NCBI RefSeq assembly: GCF_002086125.1
Contig: NZ_MVHG01000004.1
Coordinates: 62,001-126,000, forward strand
Source of the DNA: Mycobacterium arosiense ATCC BAA-1401 = DSM 45069
GTDB lineage: Bacteria > Actinomycetota > Actinomycetes > Mycobacteriales > Mycobacteriaceae
Direction: 5' to 3'
DNA: 64,000 bases
Shown here: piece by piece, positions 48,752 through 60,855 of the stretch
How positions within the stretch are numbered: the first letter of the stretch is position 1
Layout of the letters: the number at the start of each line of letters is the position of its first letter
Notes under the pieces: model-generated
Database searches by the model: none
Seen by the model: only the letters and a program-made list of their open reading frames with translations
Told to the model about the DNA's origin: nothing
Translations under genes and position numbers: made by a program

Positions 48752-49663
48752 CTAATGAATGGCGCCGACGATATCGCCCGACATCGCCCCCAGCTGCGCC
48801 GACCACGACCCCCAGCCGTTGTCACCGCCGCCGGGGAAGTCGAAGTGGCCGTTGTGTCCGCCGTTGCTGCGGTACTGCTGATAGAACTCCCGGGAACTGC
48901 CCATCGCCGCGCCCGCCTGGCCGATCATGGCGGCGTCGTCGCCGCCCATGTTGGTCGGGCTCCACACCCACACGCGGGTGTTGTTCTGCGCCAGCAACGA
49001 GGCGTGCACGTAGGGGTCGTGCCACTTCCAGCGCCCCAGCTGCGGGGCACCCCACATGCCGTTGCCGTCGACGCCGCCGAACTGCTGCAGGCCGGCCAGG
49101 ATGGCGCCGTTGTAGTTGGTGCTCGACGGGTAGAGAAACCCGGACAGCGATCCGGCGAAGCCGAACCGGTCGGGATGGAAGCAGGCCAGCGCCATCGCGC
49201 CGTACCCGCCCTGCGAGGCGCCGACGGCGGCGTGCCCGCCGGGGGCCAGGCCCTTGTTGGCGGCCAGCCAATCGGGCAGCTCGCTGGACAGGAAGGTGTC
49301 CCACTGCTTGCTGCCGTCCTGCTCCCAGTTGGTGTACATGCTCCACGCGCCGCCGGCCGGGGCCACCACCGAGATGCCCTTGCCGGCGAGGGTGTTCATC
49401 GCGTTGCCCGCGGTGACCCAGTTGCTCACATCCGGGGCCGCGTTGAAGGCGTCCAGCAGGTAGACCGCATGCGGGCCGCCGGCGAGGAAGGCCACCGGAA
49501 TGTCGCGGCCCATTGCTGCCGACGGAACCATCAGGCTTTCGTAGCCCGCCGCGCGGGCTTTGCCGACGGTTGCGGCGGGCTGCAGCGCAAAGGCCAACCC
49601 GACCGCCAGTACGGCTGCGCAGAACAACCGCAGAAGCGCTGACATACCCCGCCCGACCGTCAT
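48752..49663 (-). CDS. fbpD: MPT51/FbpD, antigen-85-like secreted protein
   Basis: 303 residues with a signal peptide (about 1-38, ending TVGKARAA) and the antigen 85 alpha/beta-hydrolase fold. MPT51 (Rv3803c) is a non-catalytic relative that binds fibronectin and sugars. Here the nucleophile loop is VGASQGGYGAM, with a serine where I recall alanine in M. tuberculosis. The other two triad positions are not Glu and His (AMIGQAG and GDNGWGSW). The start ATG 49663 follows GGAGGG. It lies downstream of, and apart from, fbpA with a terminator between. Confidence 0.9.
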   Translation of the reverse strand: MTVGRGMSALLRLFCAAVLAVGLAFALQPAATVGKARAAGYESLMVPSAAMGRDIPVAFLAGGPHAVYLLDAFNAAPDVSNWVTAGNAMNTLAGKGISVVAPAGGAWSMYTNWEQDGSKQWDTFLSSELPDWLAANKGLAPGGHAAVGASQGGYGAMALACFHPDRFGFAGSLSGFLYPSSTNYNGAILAGLQQFGGVDGNGMWGAPQLGRWKWHDPYVHASLLAQNNTRVWVWSPTNMGGDDAAMIGQAGAAMGSSREFYQQYRSNGGHNGHFDFPGGGDNGWGSWSAQLGAMSGDIVGAIH

Positions 49664-49755
49664 GTCCACCCTCCATCGTCTAGTCGCTGAGAGCACATTA
49701 GCCAGCGCGTCGGTTCCCCCGCGCGCCGGGTAGTGAAACACGTCACAGGCCGTAA

Positions 49756-49799
49756 ACGGCCAGCGGCGGAAACCCCGAAGGGTTCCCGCCGCTGGCCGT
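49756..49799 (-). terminator. strong terminator after fbpA
   Basis: ACGGCCAGCGGCGG and its exact complement (49786-49799) form a 14-base stem that continues as AACCC/GGGTT around a CGAA loop. It lies 15 bases after the fbpA stop and would separate fbpA from fbpD. Confidence 0.75.
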
Positions 49800-49813
49800 A
49801 TTGCTTGGCGTGT

Positions 49814-51196
<1,383 letters not shown>

Positions 51197-53068
51197 TTAC
51201 TCGCGAGCCGGCGGGGGTGCTTCGTCGGGCACCGGTAGCCCGCACCGCGCCAATTCATAGCGCGGTACCCGGTCGATGCGATACCCGGTGAATTCGAAGG
51301 AATTCACCAGGTTGGACAGGAAACGGTGCAGGGTCAGCGGCGCGCGCACGGAACTGAGCACCGCCTTCGTGTCGGGGCACTGCAGCGCCGAGACGGCCTC
51401 TGCGACCCATTGCACGTCCAGGTAGCCCGGCACCCCGGGATACACCTTCACCCAGGGGCCGTCGGCGATCACCCAGTCGGGAAAGAGGTTCTTGTCGTGC
51501 CCGATGCGGCCGTGCTTGAGCCGTTCCGTGTGCTGCGCAAGCGGATTCGCCAAACCGATCTGGTCGATCACCCGGACGTCGAGTCCGACGTTCATGCCCA
51601 CCATGCCGAGGTTGGTGAAAAACACTGCATGCTGCGGCTTTTGCGGGGACTTGTCGCCCGGCGCCGGCGCAGCTTGTGGCACCAGGTCCCATTGAATGTA
51701 GTTGCCCGACGGCAGCAGCAACGCGCCGTCGGGCGTGTTGTTCAGCGCGGTCAGGATGGCCGCCATCCGCGGATAACCCAGGTAGTCCGCGGCGGTCAGG
51801 GGATGCGCGTGACCGGTGGCCTGGGCATAGAAGCGGCGCTCGTCGACGATCCCGGAATAGGTGACGTGGGTGGCGTCGTCGCCCATCCCCGGCGAATTCG
51901 CCGCCCACAGTGCCCATCCGGCCAGCCCCAGCCATAGCGCGCCGGCGGCGCCGGCCACCCAGTTACCGGTCTCCCGCGAATAGTCCTGGCCGTCGGGGAT
52001 GGCGACCGGGACGACGGCGACGGGAGCCAGCAGGCAGAACAGCGGCGCCAGCAGGACCCGGGCGTGCATGAAATCGCCGCCCTGCCGGATCCAGTAGAGG
52101 GCCTGCACCAAACCGCTAACCAGCACCCAGGCCACCACCGCCGGGGGGCTGTGCACGGCGCGGGCCAGGCGGCCGTAGTCGGGCGCCAAACCGGGTCGCA
52201 AGAACGACGGCCGGCGACGCGCGGCGAACAGCAGCACCCCCAGCGGAACCAGCAGCACCAAGGGGATCCACACCGCATAGGGCGCGTCGAAGTTGGACAG
52301 GTAGATCATGCCCTGGGACCACTTGTCCCCGGCCGCGTCCTTGGCCAGGGCGGTGCCGGGCACCAGCAGGCCGTAGTAGCCCATCCGGAAGATCTCGTAG
52401 GCGACCGGAACCAGGCCGCCGGCCACCACGATCAATACGCGGCGGCGCCAGGCCCGGGCCGCGCTCAGCATCATGATCAGCGCCAGGCCGCCCATGAGGG
52501 CCAGCTCCGGCCGCACCAGCACGCTGAACCCGGCAACGAAGGCCAGCGCGCCGGCGAACACCCTGTTATCCGGGCGATTGCGCACCGGCTGCGCCCAGCA
52601 GACCATCATCCACCAGAGCAACCCGAGATAGGCCAGCGCCAGGCCGCTCTCCAGCCCGGACGTGGCGAAGTCCCGCGCGGGCGGCAGCGCGATGTACACG
52701 AGCGCGCCGGCGGGCAGCATGATGGCCTTGCGGCCGCGCAAGCTCGGCGCGTACAACCGTGCGGCGCCCAGCATCAGCAGCGCGACGCCCGCCACCGACA
52801 GCACCAGCGCGAGCGCGAGCGCCAAGTACTCCATGCGCAGCGGGCCGCCGACCCAGCTCCCCACGTACATCAGGTAGGTCCAGGCGGTCGACGTGTTGGC
52901 CTCGACACGCTCACCCTGGTTGAACACCGGCCCGTTGCCGGCGAGCAGATTGCGCACGGTGCGCAACACGATGAGGCCGTCGTCGGCGATCCACCGCCGC
53001 TGCCAACTCGCCCAGCCGAACAGCACGGCGACCACCACCACGCCGATCCACAGGCTGACCCGCACCAT
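51197..53068 (-). CDS. aftB: arabinofuranosyltransferase AftB
   Basis: 623 residues from ATG 53068, close to the 627 of M. tuberculosis. A GT-C enzyme with about ten TM helices. The catalytic loop follows the first helix (WQRRWIADDGLIVLRTVRNLLAGNGPVFNQGERVEANTS, with the ADDG acidic pair). The C-terminal outer domain ends with VPRYELARCGLPVP. AftB (Rv3805c) adds the terminal beta-1,2-arabinofuranose that later carries mycolates. An in-frame ATG at 53128 is an alternative start. It is the last gene of the minus-strand run from glf. Confidence 0.93.
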   Translation of the reverse strand: MVRVSLWIGVVVVAVLFGWASWQRRWIADDGLIVLRTVRNLLAGNGPVFNQGERVEANTSTAWTYLMYVGSWVGGPLRMEYLALALALVLSVAGVALLMLGAARLYAPSLRGRKAIMLPAGALVYIALPPARDFATSGLESGLALAYLGLLWWMMVCWAQPVRNRPDNRVFAGALAFVAGFSVLVRPELALMGGLALIMMLSAARAWRRRVLIVVAGGLVPVAYEIFRMGYYGLLVPGTALAKDAAGDKWSQGMIYLSNFDAPYAVWIPLVLLVPLGVLLFAARRRPSFLRPGLAPDYGRLARAVHSPPAVVAWVLVSGLVQALYWIRQGGDFMHARVLLAPLFCLLAPVAVVPVAIPDGQDYSRETGNWVAGAAGALWLGLAGWALWAANSPGMGDDATHVTYSGIVDERRFYAQATGHAHPLTAADYLGYPRMAAILTALNNTPDGALLLPSGNYIQWDLVPQAAPAPGDKSPQKPQHAVFFTNLGMVGMNVGLDVRVIDQIGLANPLAQHTERLKHGRIGHDKNLFPDWVIADGPWVKVYPGVPGYLDVQWVAEAVSALQCPDTKAVLSSVRAPLTLHRFLSNLVNSFEFTGYRIDRVPRYELARCGLPVPDEAPPPARE

Positions 53069-53156
53069 GGTGGTGTACGGAAACACCGGCCAGCCGGGCC
53101 GCCTGATCACCGGCCGGCTGCGCATCATGCGCGCTTTGAGAGCCTGCAGTTCGGGG

Positions 53157-54065
53157 CTAACCGAAGGCAACGGCGGCTCCGATTGTCGCGATCCACGCCA
53201 GGAACAGCAGCTGCAGCACCCGGTCCCGCAGCGCGATGTCTTCGGGCTCACCAGCCAGCCCGCCGTCCACGTCGACCGCGTAGCGCAGGATCGCGATGGT
53301 GAACGGCACCAGCGACACCGCGTACCAGGACCCCGAGTGGTGGTCGCGCTCGAACGCCCACAGGCCGTAGCAGATCACCACCGCCGTCGCGGACATGGTC
53401 CAGACGAATCGCAGGTAGGTGCTGGTGTAGCTCTCCAGCGACTTGCGGATCTTGGCGCCGGTGCGCTCGGCGACCTGCAGCTCGGCGTAGCGCTTGCCGG
53501 CCACCATGAACAGCGATGCGAACGCGGCCGACAATAGGAACCACTGCGACAGCGGGATTTCCGTCGCCACGCCGCCGGCGATGGCGCGCAGCAGGTATGC
53601 CGACGACACGATGCAAATGTCAAGGACCGCTTGATGTTTGAGGCCGAAGCAGTACGCCAGCTGCATGGCGAGGTAGATCGCCATCACCAGCGCCAGGTTC
53701 GGCGTCACCAACCATGCGATGGCCAGCGAGGTTACGCCCAGCAGCACCGCCAGGAAGTAGGCCAGCCACTCGGGCACCACGCCCGCCGCGATCGGGCGAA
53801 ACCTCTTGGTGGGGTGCTCGCGATCGGCCTCGACGTCGCGGACATCGTTGACCAGATACACCGACGACGCCGCCAGGCTGAACACCACGAACGCCAAGCC
53901 CACCTGGGTGAGCATCTGTCCGTAGTCGTACCGAATGCCGCTGCCCAGCCCCGCCACCGGCGCGGCCAGCACCAACACGTTCTTCACCCACTGGCGGGGC
54001 CGGATCGCCTTGATCACCCCGGTGATCAGGTTGCCCGGCGGCCGGGTCACGACGTCCTCACTCAT
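53157..54065 (-). CDS. ubiA: decaprenylphosphoryl-5-phosphoribose synthase UbiA
   Basis: 302 residues, nine TM helices, UbiA prenyltransferase fold. The diphosphate/Mg-binding motif is YLVNDVRDVEADREHPTKRF (about residues 73-92); the second acidic site lies in DICIVSSAYLLRAIAGG and the substrate loop in KRYAELQVAERTGAKIRKSLESY. It transfers 5-phosphoribose from PRPP to decaprenyl phosphate, the first step toward decaprenyl-phosphoryl-arabinose. By order it is Rv3806c. Its start overlaps the end of the PAP2 gene by eight bases. Confidence 0.95.
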   Translation of the reverse strand: MSEDVVTRPPGNLITGVIKAIRPRQWVKNVLVLAAPVAGLGSGIRYDYGQMLTQVGLAFVVFSLAASSVYLVNDVRDVEADREHPTKRFRPIAAGVVPEWLAYFLAVLLGVTSLAIAWLVTPNLALVMAIYLAMQLAYCFGLKHQAVLDICIVSSAYLLRAIAGGVATEIPLSQWFLLSAAFASLFMVAGKRYAELQVAERTGAKIRKSLESYTSTYLRFVWTMSATAVVICYGLWAFERDHHSGSWYAVSLVPFTIAILRYAVDVDGGLAGEPEDIALRDRVLQLLFLAWIATIGAAVAFG

Positions 54066-54594
54066 CCAGCCACACCTCTCGTGCACGGCGCGCCACCGCC
54101 GCAACGACGGCGCCCAGGGCGATGCCGAAGGCCACGTCGCTGGGGTAGTGCACGCCCAGCAGCATCCGCGACAACGCCATCGGGGGCACCAGGACCGCAG
54201 GCAGCGGCAGGCCGAAGGTCCGGCCCATCAGGATGGCCGCGGCGGTGGTCGAAGTGGCATGTGCGGAGGGGAAACTCAGCTGGCTGGGCGTGCCGACGTT
54301 CACCGCGACGGCGGGATCATGCGGCCGCTTGCGGCGCACGACCCGCTTGACGATGACGGCCGCGGCGTGCGCGGCGACCGCGCCCACGCCGGCCACCAGC
54401 CAGTCGCGGCGCCGCTTCGGTGACAGCAGCGCGCCCAGCGCGGCGACGGCCACCCAGCCGAGACTGTGCTCGCCGAAGTGGGACAACGCTCGCGCCGTGG
54501 GGAGCGCCCCGGGACGATCGCTCAGCGCCGCCTGGACTGCGACCAGCGCGGCCACTTCACCGCGCGGCGCGTCCGCGGCGGCGGCCTCATGCAT
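54058..54594 (-). CDS. PAP2-family phosphatase (Rv3807c), DPA pathway
   Basis: 178 residues with several TM helices. The three PAP2 motifs are complete: VIVKRVVRRKRPHD (KxxxxxxRP), LSFPSAHATSTTAA (PSxH) and SRMLLGVHYPSDVAFG (SRxxxxxHxxxD). It is thought to remove the 5-phosphate from decaprenyl-phosphoryl-5-phosphoribose, giving the DprE1 substrate. The start ATG 54594 overlaps the glfT2 end by eight bases, and its end overlaps ubiA, so the genes are tightly coupled. Confidence 0.92.
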   Translation of the reverse strand: MHEAAAADAPRGEVAALVAVQAALSDRPGALPTARALSHFGEHSLGWVAVAALGALLSPKRRRDWLVAGVGAVAAHAAAVIVKRVVRRKRPHDPAVAVNVGTPSQLSFPSAHATSTTAAAILMGRTFGLPLPAVLVPPMALSRMLLGVHYPSDVAFGIALGAVVAAVARRAREVWLDE

Positions 54595-56473
54595 GTTCTG
54601 CAGCTGGCAGCAACGCCGTCTCCCACTTCTGCTTGCTGGACAGCACCGGCAGGGCGTCGCGATATACCCGGCGCATCTCGTCGAAGCGGCTGAGCAACTC
54701 ACGCTGACGGCGCAGCGATGCGAACAAGAGCGAGAACATCTTTCGCCGGTCCCGCTGCCGGTAGACCACGCCACAGCCATCCGCGGTGGTGACCGTCACG
54801 CCGTCGACCGTGCACAGCCGGAACCAGCGGGCGTCCTGGGTCGACACGTTGAATTCGGGGCGCCGGTGCGCTTCGGGATCGGCCTTGGTGGCGTTGTGCA
54901 GGATGCCGCGGGCCAGCCGGTAACCGATCGAGACCGGGTTCACGGGCGGCTTCATCGCCTTGGTTTTGTGCGACGGCGCCGGCAATTCGCTCGCGGCCGG
55001 CAGCACCACCGCGTCCGGATACTCCTTGCGCAGCCGATGCACCTCGGGCAGCGCGGATTCCAGGATCGAGAAGATGTGCTCCGGGCCGGCGAGGAAGTCG
55101 TCGATGGCCCTGTTCTGGATCGCGACGGTCGAATACTCAAGGCAGGCAAGGTGTTTCAGCGTCGCCTTGAGGTGGCTGCGGACCAGGCCGGTGATGTCAC
55201 CGTCCCAGTGCAGCGCCGCCACCACCAGCCGGTTGCGCAGGTGGTAGTAGGCCTGCCAGTCGATGGCGTCGTCCTTGTCGCTCCACGCCATGTGCCAGAT
55301 CGCGGCCCCGGGCAAAGTGACCGTCGGGTAGCCGTGCTCGCCGGCGCGTAGACCGTATTCGGCGTCGTCCCACTTGATGAACAGCGGCAGCGGCTGGCCC
55401 AGTTCCTCGGCGACCTGCCGCGGAATCATGCACGTCCACCAGCCGTTGAAGTCGACGTCGATGCGCCGGTGCAGCAGCGCGCTGCGAATGTTGGTGTCGT
55501 TCAACGGAAACTTGGCGAAGTCGTGGTCGTACTCGGCATGCGGCGCGGCGGTCCACATGAAATTCGCCTGGTTGACGACCTCGCCCATGATGTGCAGGTG
55601 CGACGGCTCCTGCAGGTTGAGCATCTGCCCGCCGATCAGCGTCGGCGTCTTGGCGAACCGATTGAGCGCCAGTACCCGCAGGATCGTGTCCGGCTCGATG
55701 CGGATGTCGTCGTCCATGAACAGGATCTGTTGACAGTCGGTGTTTTTCAGCGCCTCGTACATCACCCGGCTGTAGCCGCCGGAGCCGCCGAGGTTGGGCT
55801 GGTTGTGGATGGACAGCCGGCTGCCCAGTCCCGCGGCCGCGGCCGCGAAGTCCGGATGATCGCGCACCTTCCGGGTGCCCTGGTCCGGTACGATGACCGC
55901 ACCAATCACTTTGTCCACCAACGGATCCGCTGTGAGGTCGGCCAGCGCGTTCACGCAGTCCGCGGGGCGGTTGAACGTCGGGATGCCGACGGCGACGTTG
56001 GCCGTGCCCGGCGCGGGCTCGGTGGCGTACCAGCCGCCGCTGATGAGGTTGACCGCGGTGTCGGTGGTGATGTCGAACCAGATCCAGCCGCCGTCCTCGA
56101 ACGGCCGCAGCGCCACCTCGATCTCGACGACGGCCGGCTGCTCGTCGGTGCCGACGAATTGGCGGCCCTCCACGGAGATTCGCACCCCGGTGGCTTTGGT
56201 CCGGTAGACGTCGACGCGTCCGGTCCCGGTGAGCTCGACCCGCAGCACCACGGACTGACAGATCGACCAGCGCCGCCAGTAGCTGGCCGGGAACGCGTTG
56301 AAGTAGGTGGCGAACGACACCTCGGACTCTTTGCCGATCTCCAGCGAGGTGCGGCTGGTCGCGTGGGCGCGCCGGACGTTGGTCGTCGACTCCTCGAGGT
56401 ACAGCTTGCGCACGTCGAGCGGCTCGCCGGGACGCGGCAGGATGATCCGGGACAGCAGGCTCACGGCACTCAT
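54587..56473 (-). CDS. glfT2: galactofuranosyltransferase GlfT2
   Basis: 628 residues. An N-terminal beta-barrel is followed by the GT-A domain starting VAVGIPTFNRPADC. The metal/UDP motif is QILFMDDDIRIEP and the catalytic region holds FIKWDDAEYGLRAGEHG and AAIWHMAWSDKDDAIDW. GlfT2 (Rv3808c) is the processive, bifunctional enzyme that polymerises galactan with alternating beta-1,5 and beta-1,6 links. AAGGAG precedes the ATG at a normal distance. It follows glf, which makes its donor UDP-Galf. Confidence 0.95.
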   Translation of the reverse strand: MSAVSLLSRIILPRPGEPLDVRKLYLEESTTNVRRAHATSRTSLEIGKESEVSFATYFNAFPASYWRRWSICQSVVLRVELTGTGRVDVYRTKATGVRISVEGRQFVGTDEQPAVVEIEVALRPFEDGGWIWFDITTDTAVNLISGGWYATEPAPGTANVAVGIPTFNRPADCVNALADLTADPLVDKVIGAVIVPDQGTRKVRDHPDFAAAAAGLGSRLSIHNQPNLGGSGGYSRVMYEALKNTDCQQILFMDDDIRIEPDTILRVLALNRFAKTPTLIGGQMLNLQEPSHLHIMGEVVNQANFMWTAAPHAEYDHDFAKFPLNDTNIRSALLHRRIDVDFNGWWTCMIPRQVAEELGQPLPLFIKWDDAEYGLRAGEHGYPTVTLPGAAIWHMAWSDKDDAIDWQAYYHLRNRLVVAALHWDGDITGLVRSHLKATLKHLACLEYSTVAIQNRAIDDFLAGPEHIFSILESALPEVHRLRKEYPDAVVLPAASELPAPSHKTKAMKPPVNPVSIGYRLARGILHNATKADPEAHRRPEFNVSTQDARWFRLCTVDGVTVTTADGCGVVYRQRDRRKMFSLLFASLRRQRELLSRFDEMRRVYRDALPVLSSKQKWETALLPAAEHA

Positions 56474-56547
56474 TTAGGCGCCACTCCTTCTCATCGCTTC
56501 GTCCCCCGCAAGCGGGTGGTACCCCCGCCGCATCGTCGTGGCGCGCA

Positions 56548-57786
<1,239 letters not shown>

Positions 57787-58010
57787 CTAACCCATTTGGC
57801 GAGGCCATGCGGCGGGGTCGGCGCGGCGACGACGGCCGTTGCGGCGCCCGGGAGCCGCGATCACAGTCGGGGTCGCAATTGCCTCACGATTCAATATCAC
57901 CACTCTAGTAACAGGATCACCACTCGTACCATCGACTTTGTGTGATTCCCACCAGCTAGGACCGGCGGGACGCGCCGACACAAACACATAGTCAGATAGA
58001 GGAGACTTCC

Positions 58011-59075
58011 GTGCCGAACCGACGCCGACGCAAGCTCTCGACAGCCATGAGCGCGGTTGCCGCCCTGGCAGTGGCGAGTCCTTGCGCATACTTCCTGGTC
58101 TACGAGTCGACCGCCGGCAACAGGGCGCCCGAGCATCACGAGTTCAAGCAGGCCGCGGTGATGAGCGACCTGCCCGGTGAGCTGATGGGCGCCCTGTCGC
58201 AGGGGCTGTCGCAATTCGGGATCAACCTGCCCCCGGTGCCCGCCTTGAGCGGGGGTGCGACCGGCACGCCGGGTCTCGCCAGCCCCGGCCTGGGCACTCC
58301 GGGCCTCGGGACACCCGGGCTGGGGACGACGGGCTTGACCAATCCGGGCGCGACCAGCCCCGGTCTGACCAGTCCCGGCTTGACCAGCCCCGGGACGAGC
58401 CCGGGCCTGACGAGCCCCGGTGCGGCGCCTTTGACGCCCGGACTCACCGCTCCCGGCGCGCTGCCGACCACCCCGGGTGGCGGGGTGGCGACTCCGGGTG
58501 CCGGGCTCAATCCGGCGCTGTCCAATCCCGGACTGACCAGCCCGGCCGGAGTCACGCCGGGCCTCGGTAGCCCGGCGTTGTCGCCGAGCGAGGTGCCGAT
58601 CGACTCCGGGGCCGGGTTGGACCCGGGCGTTGGTGGCACCTACCCGATCCTGGGCGACCCGTCGACCTTCGGTAACGCATCGCCGATCGGCGGCGGCACC
58701 GGCCTGGGCGGCGGTTCGAGCACCGGCGGTTCCAGTGGCGGGCTGGTCAACGACGTGATGCAAGCCGCCAACCAGCTGGGTGCCGGCCAGGCGATCGACC
58801 TGCTCAAGGGTCTGGTCATGCCGGCCATCACGCAGGGTATGAACGGTGGCGCCGGCGCCGCCGGTGCGCTGCCGGGTGCCGCCGGTGCCCTGCCGGGTGC
58901 CGCGGGTGCCCTGCCGGGCGCGGCGGCCGGTGCCCTGCCAGGCGCGGCCGGTGCCCTGCCGGGTGCCGCGGGCGCCCTGCCAGGTGCCGCGGCGGGCGCT
59001 CTTCCCGCCGCCGCGGGTGCGGCCGGTGCGTTGCCGGCGGCCGCCGGTGCGGCGCCGGTGCTGCCCCCGGTCTAG
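58011..59075 (+). CDS. erp: exported repetitive protein Erp (PirG)
   Basis: 354 residues, about 70 more than in M. tuberculosis. The signal region and N-terminus (RRRRKLSTAMSAVAALAVASPCAY and GLSQFGINLPPVP) are clear. A central domain has PGLTSP-type repeats (residues about 85-190) followed by conserved YPILGDPS and LVNDVMQAANQLGAGQAIDLLKGLVMP. The C-terminus is a run of Gly/Ala/Leu/Pro repeats (GAAGALPGA). Erp is a surface virulence factor of unknown mechanism. GAGGAG precedes the GTG. Confidence 0.95.
   Translation: MPNRRRRKLSTAMSAVAALAVASPCAYFLVYESTAGNRAPEHHEFKQAAVMSDLPGELMGALSQGLSQFGINLPPVPALSGGATGTPGLASPGLGTPGLGTPGLGTTGLTNPGATSPGLTSPGLTSPGTSPGLTSPGAAPLTPGLTAPGALPTTPGGGVATPGAGLNPALSNPGLTSPAGVTPGLGSPALSPSEVPIDSGAGLDPGVGGTYPILGDPSTFGNASPIGGGTGLGGGSSTGGSSGGLVNDVMQAANQLGAGQAIDLLKGLVMPAITQGMNGGAGAAGALPGAAGALPGAAGALPGAAAGALPGAAGALPGAAGALPGAAAGALPAAAGAAGALPAAAGAAPVLPPV
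58855..59040. repeat. coding tandem repeat in the erp 3' part
   Basis: Seven to nine imperfect 18-27 base units (for example GGTGCCCTGCCGGGTGCCGC) code for repeated GALPGAA. The number is likely to differ between strains. Confidence 0.7.
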
Positions 59076-59096
59076 TTTTCGACAAACTCTCCACAA

Positions 59097-59128
59097 GACG
59101 GCACCGCAGAAACATCTGCGGTGCCGTC
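59097..59128 (+). terminator. rho-independent-type terminator of erp
   Basis: GACGGCACCGCAGA and TCTGCGGTGCCGTC form a perfect 14-base stem with an AACA loop, followed by GATTTTG. It starts 21 bases after the erp stop codon. Confidence 0.85.
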
Positions 59129-59194
59129 GATTTTGTTCGAAGATTCGCCGGCGCTCAGCTCGTGTCGTCTCATAGATAACATTAGGAACACAAG

Positions 59195-59200
59195 TAACAT
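59195..59200 (+). promoter_or_regulatory. -10 hexamer TAACAT before the PGRP gene
   Basis: TAACAT ends six bases before the GTG at 59207, without a ribosome site. A second TAACAT lies at about 59177. Confidence 0.4.
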
Positions 59201-59206
59201 CGCCTG

Positions 59207-60844
59207 GTGTCCCGCAGTCGCGCGCCCACGATGCTGCTCACCGCCATCGTGGCGACCGTCCTCCTCGTCTCGTGGGTAGCGGACACGACACGCGATCGCG
59301 GCACCACCAGTTCGCGGCCATCCCGTGGCACCCAGCTGGTCGAACAGCCGCTAGTCGGGTTGGGGGCAGGCGTCACGGTCCGCGAAATCGGTCAGGACAC
59401 CCCCTTCTCGCTGGTTGCCCTCACCGGCGATCTGGCCGGCACATCGACGCGCGTGCGGGCGAAGCACCGCGACGGCTCATGGGGCCCGTGGTATCAGACC
59501 GAGTACGAGACCGCTGCCCCCGACGGGGCGACCACGGCCGGTTCCCTCGAGGGCCCCCGCGGCACCGATCCGGTGTTCGTCGGCACCACCACCACGGTTC
59601 AGATCGCGGTCACCCGCCCACTCGACGCCGCGGTGACCCAACCGCCGCCGGCGCCGCCGAGCGAGATGCCCGATCTGGGCTACAAGCCGGCATCCCGGGA
59701 ACAAGTTCTGGGGCAGAACATCTCGGCCGTCCTCATCTCCCCGCCGCAGGCGCCGGTCGAAAAGCATTGGACACCACCGGCCGGAGTCTTGATGCCCGGC
59801 CAGGCTCCGCCCATCATCAGCCGCGCGCAATGGGGCGCCGACGAGTCGTTGCGATGCGGTTCCCCGCAGTACGACAACGGGATTCGCGCCGCGGTGGTCC
59901 ACCACACCGCGGGCAGCAACGACTACTCGCCGCTCGAATCGGCCGGCATCGTCAAGGCCATTTACACCTACCACAGCAAGACACTGGGCTGGTGCGACAT
60001 CGCGTACAACGCGCTGGTCGACAAGTACGGCCAGGTGTTCGAGGGCAGCGCGGGCGGGATGACCAAGGCGGTCGAGGCTTTTCACACCGGCGGGTTCAAC
60101 CGCAACACCTGGGGCGTGGCGATGATCGGCAACTTCGACGACGTGCCGCCCACCGCGATCCAGCTGCGAACCATGGGCCGGTTGCTGGGCTGGCGGCTGG
60201 GCCTGGACGGCGTCGACCCGAAGGGCACGGTGCAACTGGAATCGGCCGGCAGCCACTACACCACCTTCCCGGCCGGCGCTGTCGCGACGTTGCCGACGAT
60301 CTTCACCCACCGCGACGTCGGGAACACCGATTGCCCGGGCAACGCCGCCTACGCGTTGCTGGACGAAATGCGGGATATCGCATCGCATGTCAATGATCCA
60401 CCCGAAGAGTTGCTCAAGGCGCTGCAGGGCGGCGCGATCTATGACCACTGGCAGGCGATCGGCGGGATGAACAGCGTGTTGGGCTCACCGACCTCACCGG
60501 AAGACGACGCGGCGGGCGACGCCCGCTTCGTCACGTTCGCCCGGGGCGCGATGTACTGGTCACCCGAGACCGGCGCCCAGCCGGTCACCGGCGCCATCTA
60601 CGACGCCTGGGGCTCACAGAGCTACGAACGCGGCCCGCTCGGATTGCCGACCAGCGCGGAAATCCAAGAGCCGCTACAGATTACGCAAAACTTCCAGCAC
60701 GGCACGCTGAACTACGAGCGGCTCACCGGAAACGTCTCCGAGGTCGTCGACGGGATCACGACTCCGCTGACCACCGAATCCCCAAGCGGCCCAACGGTGC
60801 CGGCCGAGCACTTCTCGCTGCCGTCACATCCCACGCCGACATAA
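59207..60844 (+). CDS. secreted peptidoglycan-recognition amidase, Rv3811 type
   Basis: 545 residues with a signal peptide or anchor (MLLTAIVATVLLVSWVADT). A PGRP/Amidase_2 domain (about residues 205-390) carries zinc-ligand motifs AAVVHHTAGSNDYSP and IFTHRDVGNTDCPGNAAY, so it should cleave N-acetylmuramoyl-L-alanine bonds. The C-terminal end holds LGFP-like repeats (HWQAIGGMNSVLGSPTSPE and AWGSQSYERGPLGLPTSAE), thought to bind the mycolyl-arabinogalactan layer. By order it is Rv3811. M. tuberculosis has a PE_PGRS gene after it; none is present here. Confidence 0.9.
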   Translation: MSRSRAPTMLLTAIVATVLLVSWVADTTRDRGTTSSRPSRGTQLVEQPLVGLGAGVTVREIGQDTPFSLVALTGDLAGTSTRVRAKHRDGSWGPWYQTEYETAAPDGATTAGSLEGPRGTDPVFVGTTTTVQIAVTRPLDAAVTQPPPAPPSEMPDLGYKPASREQVLGQNISAVLISPPQAPVEKHWTPPAGVLMPGQAPPIISRAQWGADESLRCGSPQYDNGIRAAVVHHTAGSNDYSPLESAGIVKAIYTYHSKTLGWCDIAYNALVDKYGQVFEGSAGGMTKAVEAFHTGGFNRNTWGVAMIGNFDDVPPTAIQLRTMGRLLGWRLGLDGVDPKGTVQLESAGSHYTTFPAGAVATLPTIFTHRDVGNTDCPGNAAYALLDEMRDIASHVNDPPEELLKALQGGAIYDHWQAIGGMNSVLGSPTSPEDDAAGDARFVTFARGAMYWSPETGAQPVTGAIYDAWGSQSYERGPLGLPTSAEIQEPLQITQNFQHGTLNYERLTGNVSEVVDGITTPLTTESPSGPTVPAEHFSLPSHPTPT

Positions 60845-60855
60845 CCGGCCGCGAA

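Noticed and set aside
58855..59040. possible CRISPR or mobile repeat
   Set aside because: The units are in frame, adjacent without spacers and code for GALPGAA in Erp.
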